Shown here in pieces: positions 1 to 6,529 of a DNA stretch of 9,524 bases. The stretch covers positions 1 through 9,524 of the forward strand of contig JAFUJY010000165.1 of the NCBI GenBank assembly GCA_017467985.1, given 5' to 3'. This stretch comes from Bacillota bacterium. Lineage in GTDB: Bacteria > Bacillota > Clostridia > Lachnospirales > Bianqueaceae. The stretch's first letter is position 1; each line of letters opens with the position of its first letter. Made by a program: the position numbers and the translations under genes. Below the pieces are notes generated by a model, which ran no database searches, was not told the origin of the DNA, and saw only the letters and a list, made by a program, of their open reading frames with translations.

Positions 1-195
1 ATGATCGAGGCAATGGAGAACGATGGTACGTACAAGGTGGAAGATGGCAAATTGTACTTGAATGAGTTTGAGCCAGAAGATGCCCAAGCCTTTGAGATCA
101 AAAATGGCGTGATGACTTTGCAGGTATGTGAAAGAGATAAAGGGGAGGAAATGATAGATATTCTGTTCCCTATGGTGCTAAAAAGAGTTAAATAA
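1..195 (+). CDS. 3' end of an unrecognised protein gene (partial)
   Basis: An open frame runs from the first base of the window to a TAA stop just before a strong terminator. It gives 64 residues, and the true start is probably upstream of the window: the ATG at base 1 has no visible ribosome binding site, and the frame is open from the edge. The residues alternate short polar and hydrophobic stretches (GTYKVEDGKLYLNEF, then FEIKNGVMTLQV). This reads like the repeated beta-hairpins of small secreted lipocalin-like or DUF5640-type beta-barrel domains in Bacillota. That resemblance is only by pattern, and no function can be assigned. The acidic and lysine-rich composition fits a soluble or extracellular domain. 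Confidence 0.55.
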   Translation: MIEAMENDGTYKVEDGKLYLNEFEPEDAQAFEIKNGVMTLQVCERDKGEEMIDILFPMVLKRVK

Positions 196-202
196 ATAAT
201 AT

Positions 203-232
203 AAGGCCGAACTGCGGATGCAGTTCGGCCTT
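203..232. terminator. Bidirectional intrinsic terminator
   Basis: A perfect 13-bp stem (203-215 pairing with 220-232) closes a GGAT loop. On the plus strand it lies 8 bases after the stop of the partial gene and is followed by TTGTGTTATTGTTG. On the minus strand it begins 3 bases past the stop of the AraC-family gene and is followed by a T-rich stretch. It therefore probably ends both convergent genes. Confidence 0.88.
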
Positions 233-235
233 GTG

Positions 236-1108
236 TTATTGTTGTTCGTGAACATATTCCAGAGGGGTCTGCAAGGTATATTTTTTGAAGACACTGGAAA
301 AGTAGTTACTGCTGGAAAAGCCTAATAACATAGCGGTTTCGGTGACAGTTTTGCCTTCTAATAAAAGATCCTTGGCATAGTCGATCTTATGTTGATTGAT
401 GTAATGCCTGGGGGAGGTGCCCAGTTCTTTTTTGAAATTTTGCTTGAACTGGGAGCAGGACAAGTTGGCGATGGAGGCCAAGTGCTCCAGGGATATTTCA
501 TTTGTAATATTATCATGAATATAGTCCAAGACATGCAGCATGTTAATGGAGACGCATAGGGACTCTCTTTCAACATACGAAAGCAGGAGATGAAGAAATA
601 ATACGATGTAGGAAGCCACTAAGTGTGGGTCTTTTCCTGCTAAGGCTGCATCAAAAGCGTTTTTGAGTAGGGGCAATAAAACAGATATTTCAGAATGAAC
701 AACATGGTGAGGGATCAATGTTAGCTGCCGGATCAATTCTTGGGCAGCCGCGGGTTCCAAAAATAAAAATTGATCCTGTTGGCTGATATCCAATTGAAAC
801 CAATAAAGTTCGCCGGTGGATACTGGTGTCTGATCGGTACTATGTACTTCGTTTGGAAAGGAAATAAATACATCACCCCGGGAAAAGGAATATTGTTTTT
901 TCCGGGTACGAAAATGAAAGGTCCCTTTTGCAGTCAAAGAAATTTCAAAGGCATTTTCATGATATTGCCAGGACAGGGGTTCAAGAACGTGATAGATATT
1001 ATGATGACCCATCATGCGAAGGCCCGGAATATGAAGCTGGGCCTGGGTGAGGGTGATGCGATCCTTTGAAATCAGAAAAGGATCACGATGATTGATAATA
1101 GTCTGCAC
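236..1108 (-). CDS. AraC-family transcriptional regulator (cupin sensor plus double HTH)
   Basis: A 290-residue AraC/XylS-type regulator. Residues about 25-125 look like the cupin-like sensing domain, with a His-Glu-Asn patch followed by strands ending in RGDVFISFPNEVH. The last ~100 residues hold two helix-turn-helix units: ISLEHLASIANLSCSQFKQ with GTSPRHYINQHKI, then TVTETAMLLGFSSSNYFSSVFKK and TPLEYV at the end. I chose the GTG at 1108 because GGAGG lies 7 bases upstream. The longer ATG-initiated frame reaching 1189 has no such site and would run back through the shared promoter region. The gene is divergent from the URO-D pair, the usual arrangement for a local AraC-type activator. I infer that it controls that operon in response to an unknown small molecule. 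Confidence 0.9.
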   Translation of the reverse strand: MQTIINHRDPFLISKDRITLTQAQLHIPGLRMMGHHNIYHVLEPLSWQYHENAFEISLTAKGTFHFRTRKKQYSFSRGDVFISFPNEVHSTDQTPVSTGELYWFQLDISQQDQFLFLEPAAAQELIRQLTLIPHHVVHSEISVLLPLLKNAFDAALAGKDPHLVASYIVLFLHLLLSYVERESLCVSINMLHVLDYIHDNITNEISLEHLASIANLSCSQFKQNFKKELGTSPRHYINQHKIDYAKDLLLEGKTVTETAMLLGFSSSNYFSSVFKKYTLQTPLEYVHEQQ

Positions 1109-1133
1109 GAGAAAACCTCCAAATCTATAAATT

Positions 1134-1146
1134 TGTATGGCATACA
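1134..1146. promoter_or_regulatory. 13-bp perfect palindrome, candidate operator
   Basis: TGTATGGCATACA is a perfect 6+1+6 inverted repeat in the AraC/URO-D intergenic region. Its centre is about 40 bases upstream of the plus-strand -10 element, near position -49 of the likely transcript. This is a common activator location. On the minus strand it would lie between a possible -35 (TTGATT, 1148-1153) and a possible -10 (TTATAG, 1125-1130), with 17-base spacing, so it could also mediate autoregulation. AraC proteins more often bind direct repeats, so the assignment is tentative. Confidence 0.4.
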
Positions 1147-1173
1147 TAATCAAATGCGAAATGATTTTATACA

Positions 1174-1182
1174 TGTTATAAT
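1174..1182 (+). promoter_or_regulatory. Extended -10 promoter for the URO-D operon
   Basis: TGTTATAAT combines the TGn extension with a perfect TATAAT hexamer at 1177-1182, about 43 bases before the first URO-D start codon. No good -35 hexamer is seen at the proper distance (ATGCGA at 1154-1159 with 17-base spacing). A strong -10 with a weak -35 fits activator-dependent transcription beside an AraC-type gene. Confidence 0.65.
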
Positions 1183-1224
1183 GAATCATAGCATAATTCT
1201 CGTTAAAATGAAAGGGGATTTAGT

Positions 1225-2280
1225 ATGTTTGAGCCGAATTATCAACATATTTTAGACTGTGCCCAGAATCGTGAGGCCCAGCGCCTGCCGTTGTATGAAC
1301 ATATTGTTTCCTATGACAAGATTGGAGAGATTGAAAATGTGGATATGATGTCCCTGTATCAGGGGGATGAGAAGGATCTGCATGAGTTTTTTCGGATTTA
1401 CTGTAACTTTTTTAAGAAAAACGGATACGATACAGTTAGTTTTGAAGAATGTATCGGCGTGGTCATGCCGGGTTCCGGTGCTTTGGGAGACAGCCGGGTC
1501 AGTCCGGTAATCAAAACAAAAGAAGATTTTCTGAAGTATCCCTGGGAGGAAATCCCGGATATGTATTTCGAAAAGAACAGTAAGTATTTTCGGGTGCTGC
1601 GGGAGGAAATGCCGGCAGGCATGAAGGCCATTGGCGGCGTGGGTAACGGTATTTTTGAGTGTGTGCAGGATGTGGTGGGGTTCCAGAACTTGTGCTACAT
1701 CGGGGCCGATGATGAAGAATTTTATGAAGGGCTGTTTCAGAAAGTGGGCGAGACCAACTTAAAGATATGGCAGCGCTTTATGAGAGAATTCGGAGACATT
1801 TTCTGCGTGCTGCGGTTTGGTGATGACTTGGGATATAAGAGCAGCACCATGTTGTCGCCGGATGATATTAAGTGGTTGATTTTCCCGCAATATAAGCCCA
1901 TTGTGGATTTGGTCCACAGCTATAATAAGCCCTTTTTGTATCATTCCTGCGGCAAAATTTTTAATGTGATGGATGAGCTGATCGAGAACATTGGGATTGA
2001 TGCTAAGCATTCGAATGAAGACCAGATCGCACCTTTCCCGGTATGGGTGGAAAAGTATGGTGATAAGATCGGTAATTTTGGTGGTTTGGATATGGACAAG
2101 GTTTGTCATTTTTCCAAACCCGAACTGAAAGAGTATACTCTGGATGTGATCAAGCAGAGTATTCATCATGGCGGTTTTGCCATCGGCACAGGCAACTCCA
2201 TTCCGGATTATGTTCCGGCAGAGAACTACTTAAATATGATCGAGATTGTCAGAGAATATCGAGGGGATTTTAAGAAATAA
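1225..2280 (+). CDS. Uroporphyrinogen decarboxylase-superfamily protein, methyltransferase-like (HxCG type)
   Basis: A 351-residue protein of the URO-D superfamily, the TIM-barrel fold shared by heme-pathway HemE and the MtaA/MtbA methylcobamide:coenzyme M methyltransferases. Visible landmarks are FGDDLGYKSS near residues 198-207, YHSCGKI near 239-245 and the C-terminal GTGNSIPDYVPAENYLNMI near 321-339. His240 and Cys242 form the His-x-Cys-Gly motif that supplies two zinc ligands in MtaA-type enzymes. I do not see an obvious third cysteine in the C-terminal GTGNS segment, so zinc binding is not assured. The conserved N-terminal substrate loop of HemE is not evident, which argues against heme synthesis. 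The ATG follows AAAGGGG by 7 bases. It is the first gene of a pair and divergent from an AraC regulator. A methyl-transfer or demethylation role is inferred; the substrate is unknown. Confidence 0.85.
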   Translation: MFEPNYQHILDCAQNREAQRLPLYEHIVSYDKIGEIENVDMMSLYQGDEKDLHEFFRIYCNFFKKNGYDTVSFEECIGVVMPGSGALGDSRVSPVIKTKEDFLKYPWEEIPDMYFEKNSKYFRVLREEMPAGMKAIGGVGNGIFECVQDVVGFQNLCYIGADDEEFYEGLFQKVGETNLKIWQRFMREFGDIFCVLRFGDDLGYKSSTMLSPDDIKWLIFPQYKPIVDLVHSYNKPFLYHSCGKIFNVMDELIENIGIDAKHSNEDQIAPFPVWVEKYGDKIGNFGGLDMDKVCHFSKPELKEYTLDVIKQSIHHGGFAIGTGNSIPDYVPAENYLNMIEIVREYRGDFKK

Positions 2281-2296
2281 ACGGGAGGTGTAGGAT

Positions 2297-3265
2297 ATGA
2301 CCCATCGTGAACGCTTTATTAGAACATTAAAGTGTGAAAAAATCGGCGGACAGGTGCCCCATTTTGAATTGGTATTTTTCCCCACTATGGAGGCCTTTGG
2401 AAAGGTGAATCCGCGTCATCGTACATATGACCAGTGGGGGCAGATGAGCCTAAAAGAAAAGCAGCTGCACATGAATGATATTGCGGATGTGTATATTCAA
2501 ACTGCCAAGCGTTATGATTACAGCGCAATTCTTGTGCAGGGTATTCCCAAGAACAGTCTGGAGAATACCCAGTGGCTATTGGAGACTATTCGTGAAAAAA
2601 CAGGGGATGAGTATTATCTGATGTTGTCAAATGACCCGACCTGGGCCATCCCTAACGGCGACAATATGATGGATTTTGCGGTGCAAATGCTGGAGGAGCC
2701 GGAAAAGCTGAATGAGATCAGTCAGCGCAAAATGGAGGATCAGCTGCAGTTTGCCCATAAGCTGGACGTGCGAGGTCATCTGCTGGACGGCTTTGCCCTG
2801 TGTTCAGATTACTGCTTTAATGTAAATCCTTTTTTCACTCCGGATCAGTTCGATGAGCTGATTGCCCCCTATCTGAAAGGGGTAATCGACGGATATCGGG
2901 AAATGGGCTATTATTCTATCAAGCATACGGACGGTAACATCATGCCCATTTTGAAGCAGATGGCGGATTGTAAGCCGGATGCGATCCATTCTCTGGACCC
3001 TCAGGGTGGAGTCAACCTGCGGGAAGTTCGTAAAATTGTGGGACCGGACATGGCTTTGATCGGTAATGTAAATTGTGGCTTGCTGCAGACCGGATCCGAA
3101 GAAGAATGTGATGCCGATGTCATGCGTGCCCTGCGGGAAGGTATGGCCGATGGCCGCGGATATATTTTCGCCACATCCAATTGTGTGTACCCGGGTTTAG
3201 ACCTGGAGCGGTATGAGCGTATGTGGAAACTGTGGAAACAGTACGGAGTGTATCCGGAAGAGTAA
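2297..3265 (+). CDS. Uroporphyrinogen decarboxylase-superfamily protein (HTDGN variant)
   Basis: A 322-residue second member of the URO-D superfamily, only 16 bases after its partner and preceded by a strong GGGAGGTG site, so it is clearly co-transcribed. The N-terminus MTHRERFIRTL matches the usual opening helix of these proteins. The landmark at residues 210-214 is HTDGN, where the partner has His-Ser-Cys-Gly. The cysteine zinc ligand is therefore absent and Asp212 sits in its place. Further on are HSLDPQGG (231-238), LIGNVNCGLL (254-263) and the C-terminal ATSNCVYPGL (292-301). All are typical of the non-zinc methyltransferase-like branch of the family. The pair may form a heteromeric or sequential system. 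No corrinoid protein is encoded beside it here, and the substrate is unknown. Confidence 0.85.
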   Translation: MTHRERFIRTLKCEKIGGQVPHFELVFFPTMEAFGKVNPRHRTYDQWGQMSLKEKQLHMNDIADVYIQTAKRYDYSAILVQGIPKNSLENTQWLLETIREKTGDEYYLMLSNDPTWAIPNGDNMMDFAVQMLEEPEKLNEISQRKMEDQLQFAHKLDVRGHLLDGFALCSDYCFNVNPFFTPDQFDELIAPYLKGVIDGYREMGYYSIKHTDGNIMPILKQMADCKPDAIHSLDPQGGVNLREVRKIVGPDMALIGNVNCGLLQTGSEEECDADVMRALREGMADGRGYIFATSNCVYPGLDLERYERMWKLWKQYGVYPEE

Positions 3266-3337
3266 AGCGGTATCTGGATCTATATATGGAATATGTAATG
3301 AAATAGTTTATTCTTTAGGCGGTTTTTTAAGTTTGTT
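3266..3337. other. Short convergent intergenic gap without a clear terminator
   Basis: This AT-rich stretch separates the URO-D operon from the convergent dinD gene. It holds GGCGGTTTTTTAA (3319-3331), which looks like the 3' half of a terminator, but I find no complementary GC-rich arm upstream. The string TTTATTCTTT occurs twice, at about 3308 and 3336. No gene is seen. Confidence 0.4.
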
Positions 3338-4147
3338 TTATTCTTTTTCAACTTGTTGAATGCTCTTTTCAGGAGTAGGAAGGTCTTCTGGCATGGTGCC
3401 ACCAAGTTCAGCTATAGTTTGACGGACTTTTTTACCAACATCATAGTGAAGGTCGTAGGCAGCTTCTTTGCCTTGAATATTTTCACGGCGTAATTTTTCG
3501 TCGGTTTGGGTAGCGCGGAATAAGTTGGCTGCGAGCTCAGTACTTCCCATGTGATCAAGGATTTTTTGACTCTTTTTTAATCACTTTCGTGTATGGATAT
3601 CTCTCATTCCAAGACCACCGTATAATCCTTCATAACCTCTATTTTGGAATATAGCATATTCTATAGGTTTAATGACTCCAGCCATTTGTGCAGCTTCTGC
3701 AAGAGATTTATTATGTGCAATCATTTCGTTACGAATTGCAAGACGTTTTTGGTCTTCGGAGAGTTGGTCGTAGTTTTCGATCAGTTCCTGTTGGCGGGTT
3801 TTCACAGCAAAATATGTTTGACCGAGGGCTATTATTTCTTTATTGGAATCACCATTCATAACAATAAGATAGCAAGCATAGCGAGATAAAATATAGCCAG
3901 GCAACTGACGTTTTGCACCAGAACCGATAGGAACCATCTCTGTGGTTTCAATAAAATGATTTTCGATAATATTGCCGCTGTTTTTACAGGCATCCATTGC
4001 TTTATAGATTATTAATTCAAAATTACGAAAATCTTTATATTCAAGCGCTTTTTGAAGTTCACGAGCGTACCAGAATTCTTCGTCAAATTCATTTGTATGC
4101 TTTATCGATTCGAATAGAGTTTCTTCGGGTAGTTGGATAATATTCAT
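3338..4147 (-). pseudogene. dinD: dinD, DNA-damage-inducible protein D, interrupted by an in-frame TGA
   Basis: Read straight through, this frame encodes a 269-codon protein, close to the usual DinD length of about 270. The first 188 codons end in GMRDIHTRK. They are followed by TGA (3581-3583), then ten codons reading LKKSQKILDH, then a 70-codon stretch from MGSTELAANLFRATQ to the TAA. All parts are in the same frame, so the lesion is one nonsense codon and not a frameshift. As I recall the family, this position is Gly in a KGLKKSQ-like motif, so GGA to TGA would be a single-base change. In E. coli, DinD is SOS-induced and inhibits RecA strand exchange. The start at 4147 has AAAGGAG 7 bases upstream; a longer upstream ATG (4198) lies inside a hairpin and is rejected. 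The downstream ATG at 3550 has no ribosome binding site, so the C-terminal piece is unlikely to be made alone. Confidence 0.85.
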
Positions 4148-4179
4148 AGTAGTTCTCCTTTGCAATGATATGAGTTTTG

Positions 4180-4207
4180 ACCATCTCGGTGATTTCACCG
4201 AGATGGT
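4180..4207. repeat. 28-base hairpin in the dinD leader
   Basis: Two perfectly complementary 13-base arms (4180-4192 and 4195-4207) flank a TT centre. The element lies between the predicted dinD transcription start (about 4235) and the dinD ribosome binding site. On the minus strand it is followed by CAAAACTC, with no T-run, so it is not an ordinary terminator of dinD. On the plus strand it is followed by TTAAAATTTT, but no plus-strand gene ends here. It may be an operator or an RNA leader structure. Confidence 0.6.
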
Positions 4208-4241
4208 TTAAAATTTTGCGAGTGATTGTATTATGATACTT

Positions 4242-4270
4242 AGTATAAATTACATGAGCAAAAATGTCAA
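4242..4270 (-). promoter_or_regulatory. Consensus sigma-A promoter of dinD
   Basis: On the minus strand a perfect TTGACA (4265-4270) is separated by exactly 17 bases from TATACT (4242-4247), about 95 bases upstream of the dinD start. Around the predicted start site are GTAT-N4-ATAC (4228-4239) and ATAC-TTA-GTAT (4236-4246), overlapping small inverted repeats that could be a repressor site. A canonical Bacillota LexA box (GAAC-N4-GTTC) is not seen here. Confidence 0.8.
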
Positions 4271-4351
4271 GGAATATTTGGTAATTTTTGAATTTTTTGT
4301 CTATTTTGAAAATGAGAGCGCTTGATGTAGCAACAAAATGATAAAAAGCAA

Positions 4352-4373
4352 ACCGTTGGCGTGAACCAACGGT
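4352..4373 (-). terminator. Intrinsic terminator of the alpha/beta hydrolase gene
   Basis: An 8-bp stem, ACCGTTGG with CCAACGGT, surrounds a 6-base loop. On the minus strand it begins 6 bases past the hydrolase stop codon and is followed by TTGCTTTTTAT. It separates the hydrolase transcript from the dinD promoter downstream. Confidence 0.78.
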
Positions 4374-4379
4374 CATTTT

Positions 4380-5315
4380 TTATATTCCCCACATTTCTTT
4401 CATATCTTCCAACGCCTGAAAATACCCTTCGGGATCCAGCATATAACATAGGCCGTGGCCGGCGCCGGGAACGGTATGAAGCTTTTTAGGCGCGGCGCAG
4501 GCTTCGTAACAGCGGCGGCTCATTTCGCAGGGCACGTAAGCGTCTGCCTCGCCATGGAAGAAGATGACGGGCACGGTACATTTTTTCATGGCTTCCACCG
4601 GGGAAGTTTCTTCCAGATTAAAGTGGCCATAAAGGCGGGCGGCCAGTTTGACAAAGGGATAGAGGAGCTTTGCAGGCAGCTTCATGTCCCCGATGACCTT
4701 GCAGATGATATCCTTGGGAGAAGAGTAGCCGCAATCTGCCAGGACACCGATGACATTCTTGGGCAGTGGCTTGCCGGCAGCCATCATAACGGTGGCAGCG
4801 CCCATGGAGATGCCAGTGAGAATGATTTTTACATCCGGGCCGAAATGATCGATCATAAAATCCACCCAACTCAGACAGTCGCGACTTTCCTTGACACCAA
4901 AGGTGATTACATTGCCGTCGCTGAGGCCACTGCATCGCTGATCCACAATCAGGGCGTTGCGCTTAAAATGAAAACAGCGCTGCATGGCACCGCACATGTC
5001 GCCTTCGGCAGTGCCGCGGTAGCCGTGAAACATCAGTTCAATGGGGGCTCCGGGGATACATTCATAATAATTACCGTGAAGGGTTAAACCATCAAAGGAA
5101 GTGATGGATACATGCTCGTGGGGCGTGGCTCGGGTTTCTTTAATCCAGCCTACCATACGGTCATGGTAAGGATCATAGATGTCGCCGGAAGGAACGATGT
5201 ATTCCCCTTCAGCCAGGGGCTTACGGGGCGGCGCATAAAAGGCCATACGAAAACAAATATAGGAAGTAAGTAAAGTAATAATCAGGGCGAGTACCGCCAG
5301 AACAATCCAAAGCAT
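4380..5315 (-). CDS. Membrane-anchored alpha/beta hydrolase
   Basis: A 311-residue serine hydrolase of the alpha/beta fold, in the style of YqkD or S9-like peptidases of Bacillota. Residues about 2-22 form one hydrophobic segment (LWIVLAVLALIITLLTSYI) without an evident cleavage site, so it is likely an N-terminal anchor. The HGYRG motif at 97-101 would form the oxyanion hole. The nucleophile is Ser170 in GISMGA, the acid is Asp258 in HGEADAYVP, and His287 in GAGHG completes the triad. The triad is intact, so the enzyme should be active on an ester, thioester or peptide, but the substrate cannot be told. The ATG lies 10 bases after AAGGAG, a slightly long spacing. It has its own promoter and terminator, so it is monocistronic and divergent from the nitroreductase operon. 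Confidence 0.88.
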   Translation of the reverse strand: MLWIVLAVLALIITLLTSYICFRMAFYAPPRKPLAEGEYIVPSGDIYDPYHDRMVGWIKETRATPHEHVSITSFDGLTLHGNYYECIPGAPIELMFHGYRGTAEGDMCGAMQRCFHFKRNALIVDQRCSGLSDGNVITFGVKESRDCLSWVDFMIDHFGPDVKIILTGISMGAATVMMAAGKPLPKNVIGVLADCGYSSPKDIICKVIGDMKLPAKLLYPFVKLAARLYGHFNLEETSPVEAMKKCTVPVIFFHGEADAYVPCEMSRRCYEACAAPKKLHTVPGAGHGLCYMLDPEGYFQALEDMKEMWGI

Positions 5316-5349
5316 GGGTTAATATCTCCTTTATAGTCTATGTTAGTTC

Positions 5350-5378
5350 ATTATAGCACCTTCTCAGATAGAATTCAA
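5350..5378 (-). promoter_or_regulatory. Sigma-A promoter of the alpha/beta hydrolase
   Basis: On the minus strand TTGAAT (5373-5378) and a perfect TATAAT (5350-5355) are separated by 17 bases, about 35 bases before the hydrolase start codon. Its -35 box lies only 9 bases from the -35 box of the divergent nitroreductase promoter. Confidence 0.8.
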
Positions 5379-5387
5379 TAAAAAAGA

Positions 5388-5416
5388 TTGACGATTGGGC
5401 TGGAGGAGGGTATAAT
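5388..5416 (+). promoter_or_regulatory. Sigma-A promoter of the nitroreductase operon
   Basis: TTGACG (5388-5393) and a perfect TATAAT (5411-5416) have the ideal 17-base spacing. Transcription should begin near 5423. That places the upstream ATG at 5423 at the very 5' end of the message and favours the internal start at 5450. Confidence 0.85.
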
Positions 5417-5449
5417 AATTTTATGAAAGAGAGAAAGGTAGGGGATAGG

Positions 5450-5968
5450 ATGAACGAAGTATTACGCAATATCAGGACCAGACGCAGTGTGCGTCAGTTT
5501 ACTCAGCAGGTGATCAGCCAGGAGGCTGTGGAGCAGATTGTGGAGGCGGCCATTTACGCCCCCAGTGCGATGAATCGTCAGAGCTGGCATTTTACGGTGG
5601 TGCATAACCGGGAAAAAATCCAGCAGCTGGCTAAAGTGATTGGCGAAATCATTGGTCGGGAGGGCTATGATTTTTACCAGCCGGATATGTTGATTCTGGT
5701 GGCTGCGGACCGCACCAATCATAATGGTGAGGTGGATACGGGTTGCGCCATGGAGAATATTATGTTGGCGGCCCACTCTTTAGGCATTGGATCTGTATGG
5801 ATCAACCAGGCCCGAGGAATCTGTGATGAGCCTGCCATGCGGGCCATGTTGACAGAGCTGGGTATGGCGGAGACCCATTTGGTATGGGGCATCGCGGCAT
5901 TAGGGTATGCTGCCGTCGAGCCGGTGGAAAGACCCCGCGCAGAAGGTACTGTAAACTATATTATATAA
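5450..5968 (+). CDS. Nitroreductase-family FMN oxidoreductase
   Basis: A 172-residue nitroreductase-fold protein, at the short end of a family of roughly 170-220 residues. The N-terminal IRTRRSVRQF (8-17) is the classic FMN-phosphate-binding motif. APSAMNRQSWHF (37-48) is the second flavin-contacting segment, and GCAMENIMLAAHSLGIGSVWI (about 98-118) is the conserved core helix. Such enzymes act as dimers that use NAD(P)H to reduce quinones, nitro groups or enones; the natural substrate is not evident. I chose the ATG at 5450, which has AGGGG 5 bases upstream. The in-frame ATG at 5423 coincides with the predicted transcription start and would be leaderless. It is the first gene of a three-gene operon, with 12 bases to the next gene. 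Confidence 0.9.
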   Translation: MNEVLRNIRTRRSVRQFTQQVISQEAVEQIVEAAIYAPSAMNRQSWHFTVVHNREKIQQLAKVIGEIIGREGYDFYQPDMLILVAADRTNHNGEVDTGCAMENIMLAAHSLGIGSVWINQARGICDEPAMRAMLTELGMAETHLVWGIAALGYAAVEPVERPRAEGTVNYII

Positions 5969-5980
5969 AGGAAGAAACAC

Positions 5981-6514
5981 ATGCAGAATTTTGAAGAAGC
6001 TAAGTTGGCGATGGAGGAGTTATTGGAGGCTGCGGCGGTAAAGCCCGGTGATATTGTGGTGATTGGCTGTTCTACCAGTGAGGTGCTGGGCAGCAAGATC
6101 GGTACTTATTCCAGCGAAGAAACGGCCCAGCAGCTGTATGCAGCGATTGCACCGGTCATTGAGGCCAAGGGCTGCTATTTAGCGGCACAGTGCTGCGAAC
6201 ATCTGAACCGGTCCCTCATTATTGAGGCCGAGGCCGCAGAAAAGTACGGCTATGAGCCGGTTTGGGTGGTACCTAAGCCCAAGGCCGGCGGTTCCTTTGG
6301 TACCACGGCCTGGAAGCAGATGAAGCATCCGGTGGCGGTGGAGCATGTTCGTGCGGTATGCGGTATGGACATCGGCGGGACACTGATTGGTATGCACCTG
6401 AAGGAAGTGGCAGTGCCGGTACGTCTGTCTGTGAGTCAGATTGGCGAGGCCAGAATTATTTGTGCCAAGACCCGTCCCAAGTATGTGGGCGGCCCCAGAG
6501 CATGTTATGAATAA
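5981..6514 (+). CDS. ywlG: YwlG / UPF0340 (TIGR01440) family protein
   Basis: A 177-residue protein with the hallmarks of the UPF0340 family, represented by Bacillus subtilis YwlG. These are GCSTSEVLGSKIG (29-41), QCCEHLNRSL (70-79), GGSFGT (103-108), DIGGTLIGMHL (130-140) and TRPKYVGGPRA (164-174). The length is as expected and no domain is missing. The biochemical function of the family is not established to my knowledge. The paired cysteines at 71-72 sit in its most conserved block. AAAGGAAG precedes the ATG by 7 bases. It lies between the nitroreductase and the homocysteine methyltransferase genes, and its stop codon is 2-3 bases before the next ribosome binding site, so all three are probably co-translated. 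Confidence 0.88.
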   Translation: MQNFEEAKLAMEELLEAAAVKPGDIVVIGCSTSEVLGSKIGTYSSEETAQQLYAAIAPVIEAKGCYLAAQCCEHLNRSLIIEAEAAEKYGYEPVWVVPKPKAGGSFGTTAWKQMKHPVAVEHVRAVCGMDIGGTLIGMHLKEVAVPVRLSVSQIGEARIICAKTRPKYVGGPRACYE

Positions 6515-6529
6515 GGAAGGATGAGTAGA

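Noticed and set aside
1109..1189. Longer AraC-family start at 1189
   Set aside because: It has no ribosome binding site and would cover the promoter region. The GTG at 1108 follows GGAGG at 7 bases.
3581..3583. TGA in dinD as a recoded glycine or selenocysteine codon
   Set aside because: TGA serves as a normal stop elsewhere in the window (for example at 7690, 8250 and 9367), which argues against a glycine-recoding genome. No selenocysteine role or insertion element is apparent.
4363..4374. GAACCAACGGTC as a LexA box (one mismatch from GAAC-N4-GTTC)
   Set aside because: It is part of the hydrolase terminator hairpin and lies about 90 bases upstream of the dinD -35 box, so the match is most likely incidental.
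4455..5087. Plus-strand open frame of 210 codons opposite the alpha/beta hydrolase
   Set aside because: It is antisense to a gene with an intact catalytic triad, has no ribosome binding site, and its low-complexity His/Gly/Ala-rich product matches nothing.
5423..5449. Upstream ATG as the nitroreductase start
   Set aside because: It coincides with the predicted transcription start and has no leader, while the ATG at 5450 has a ribosome binding site and gives the usual family N-terminus.
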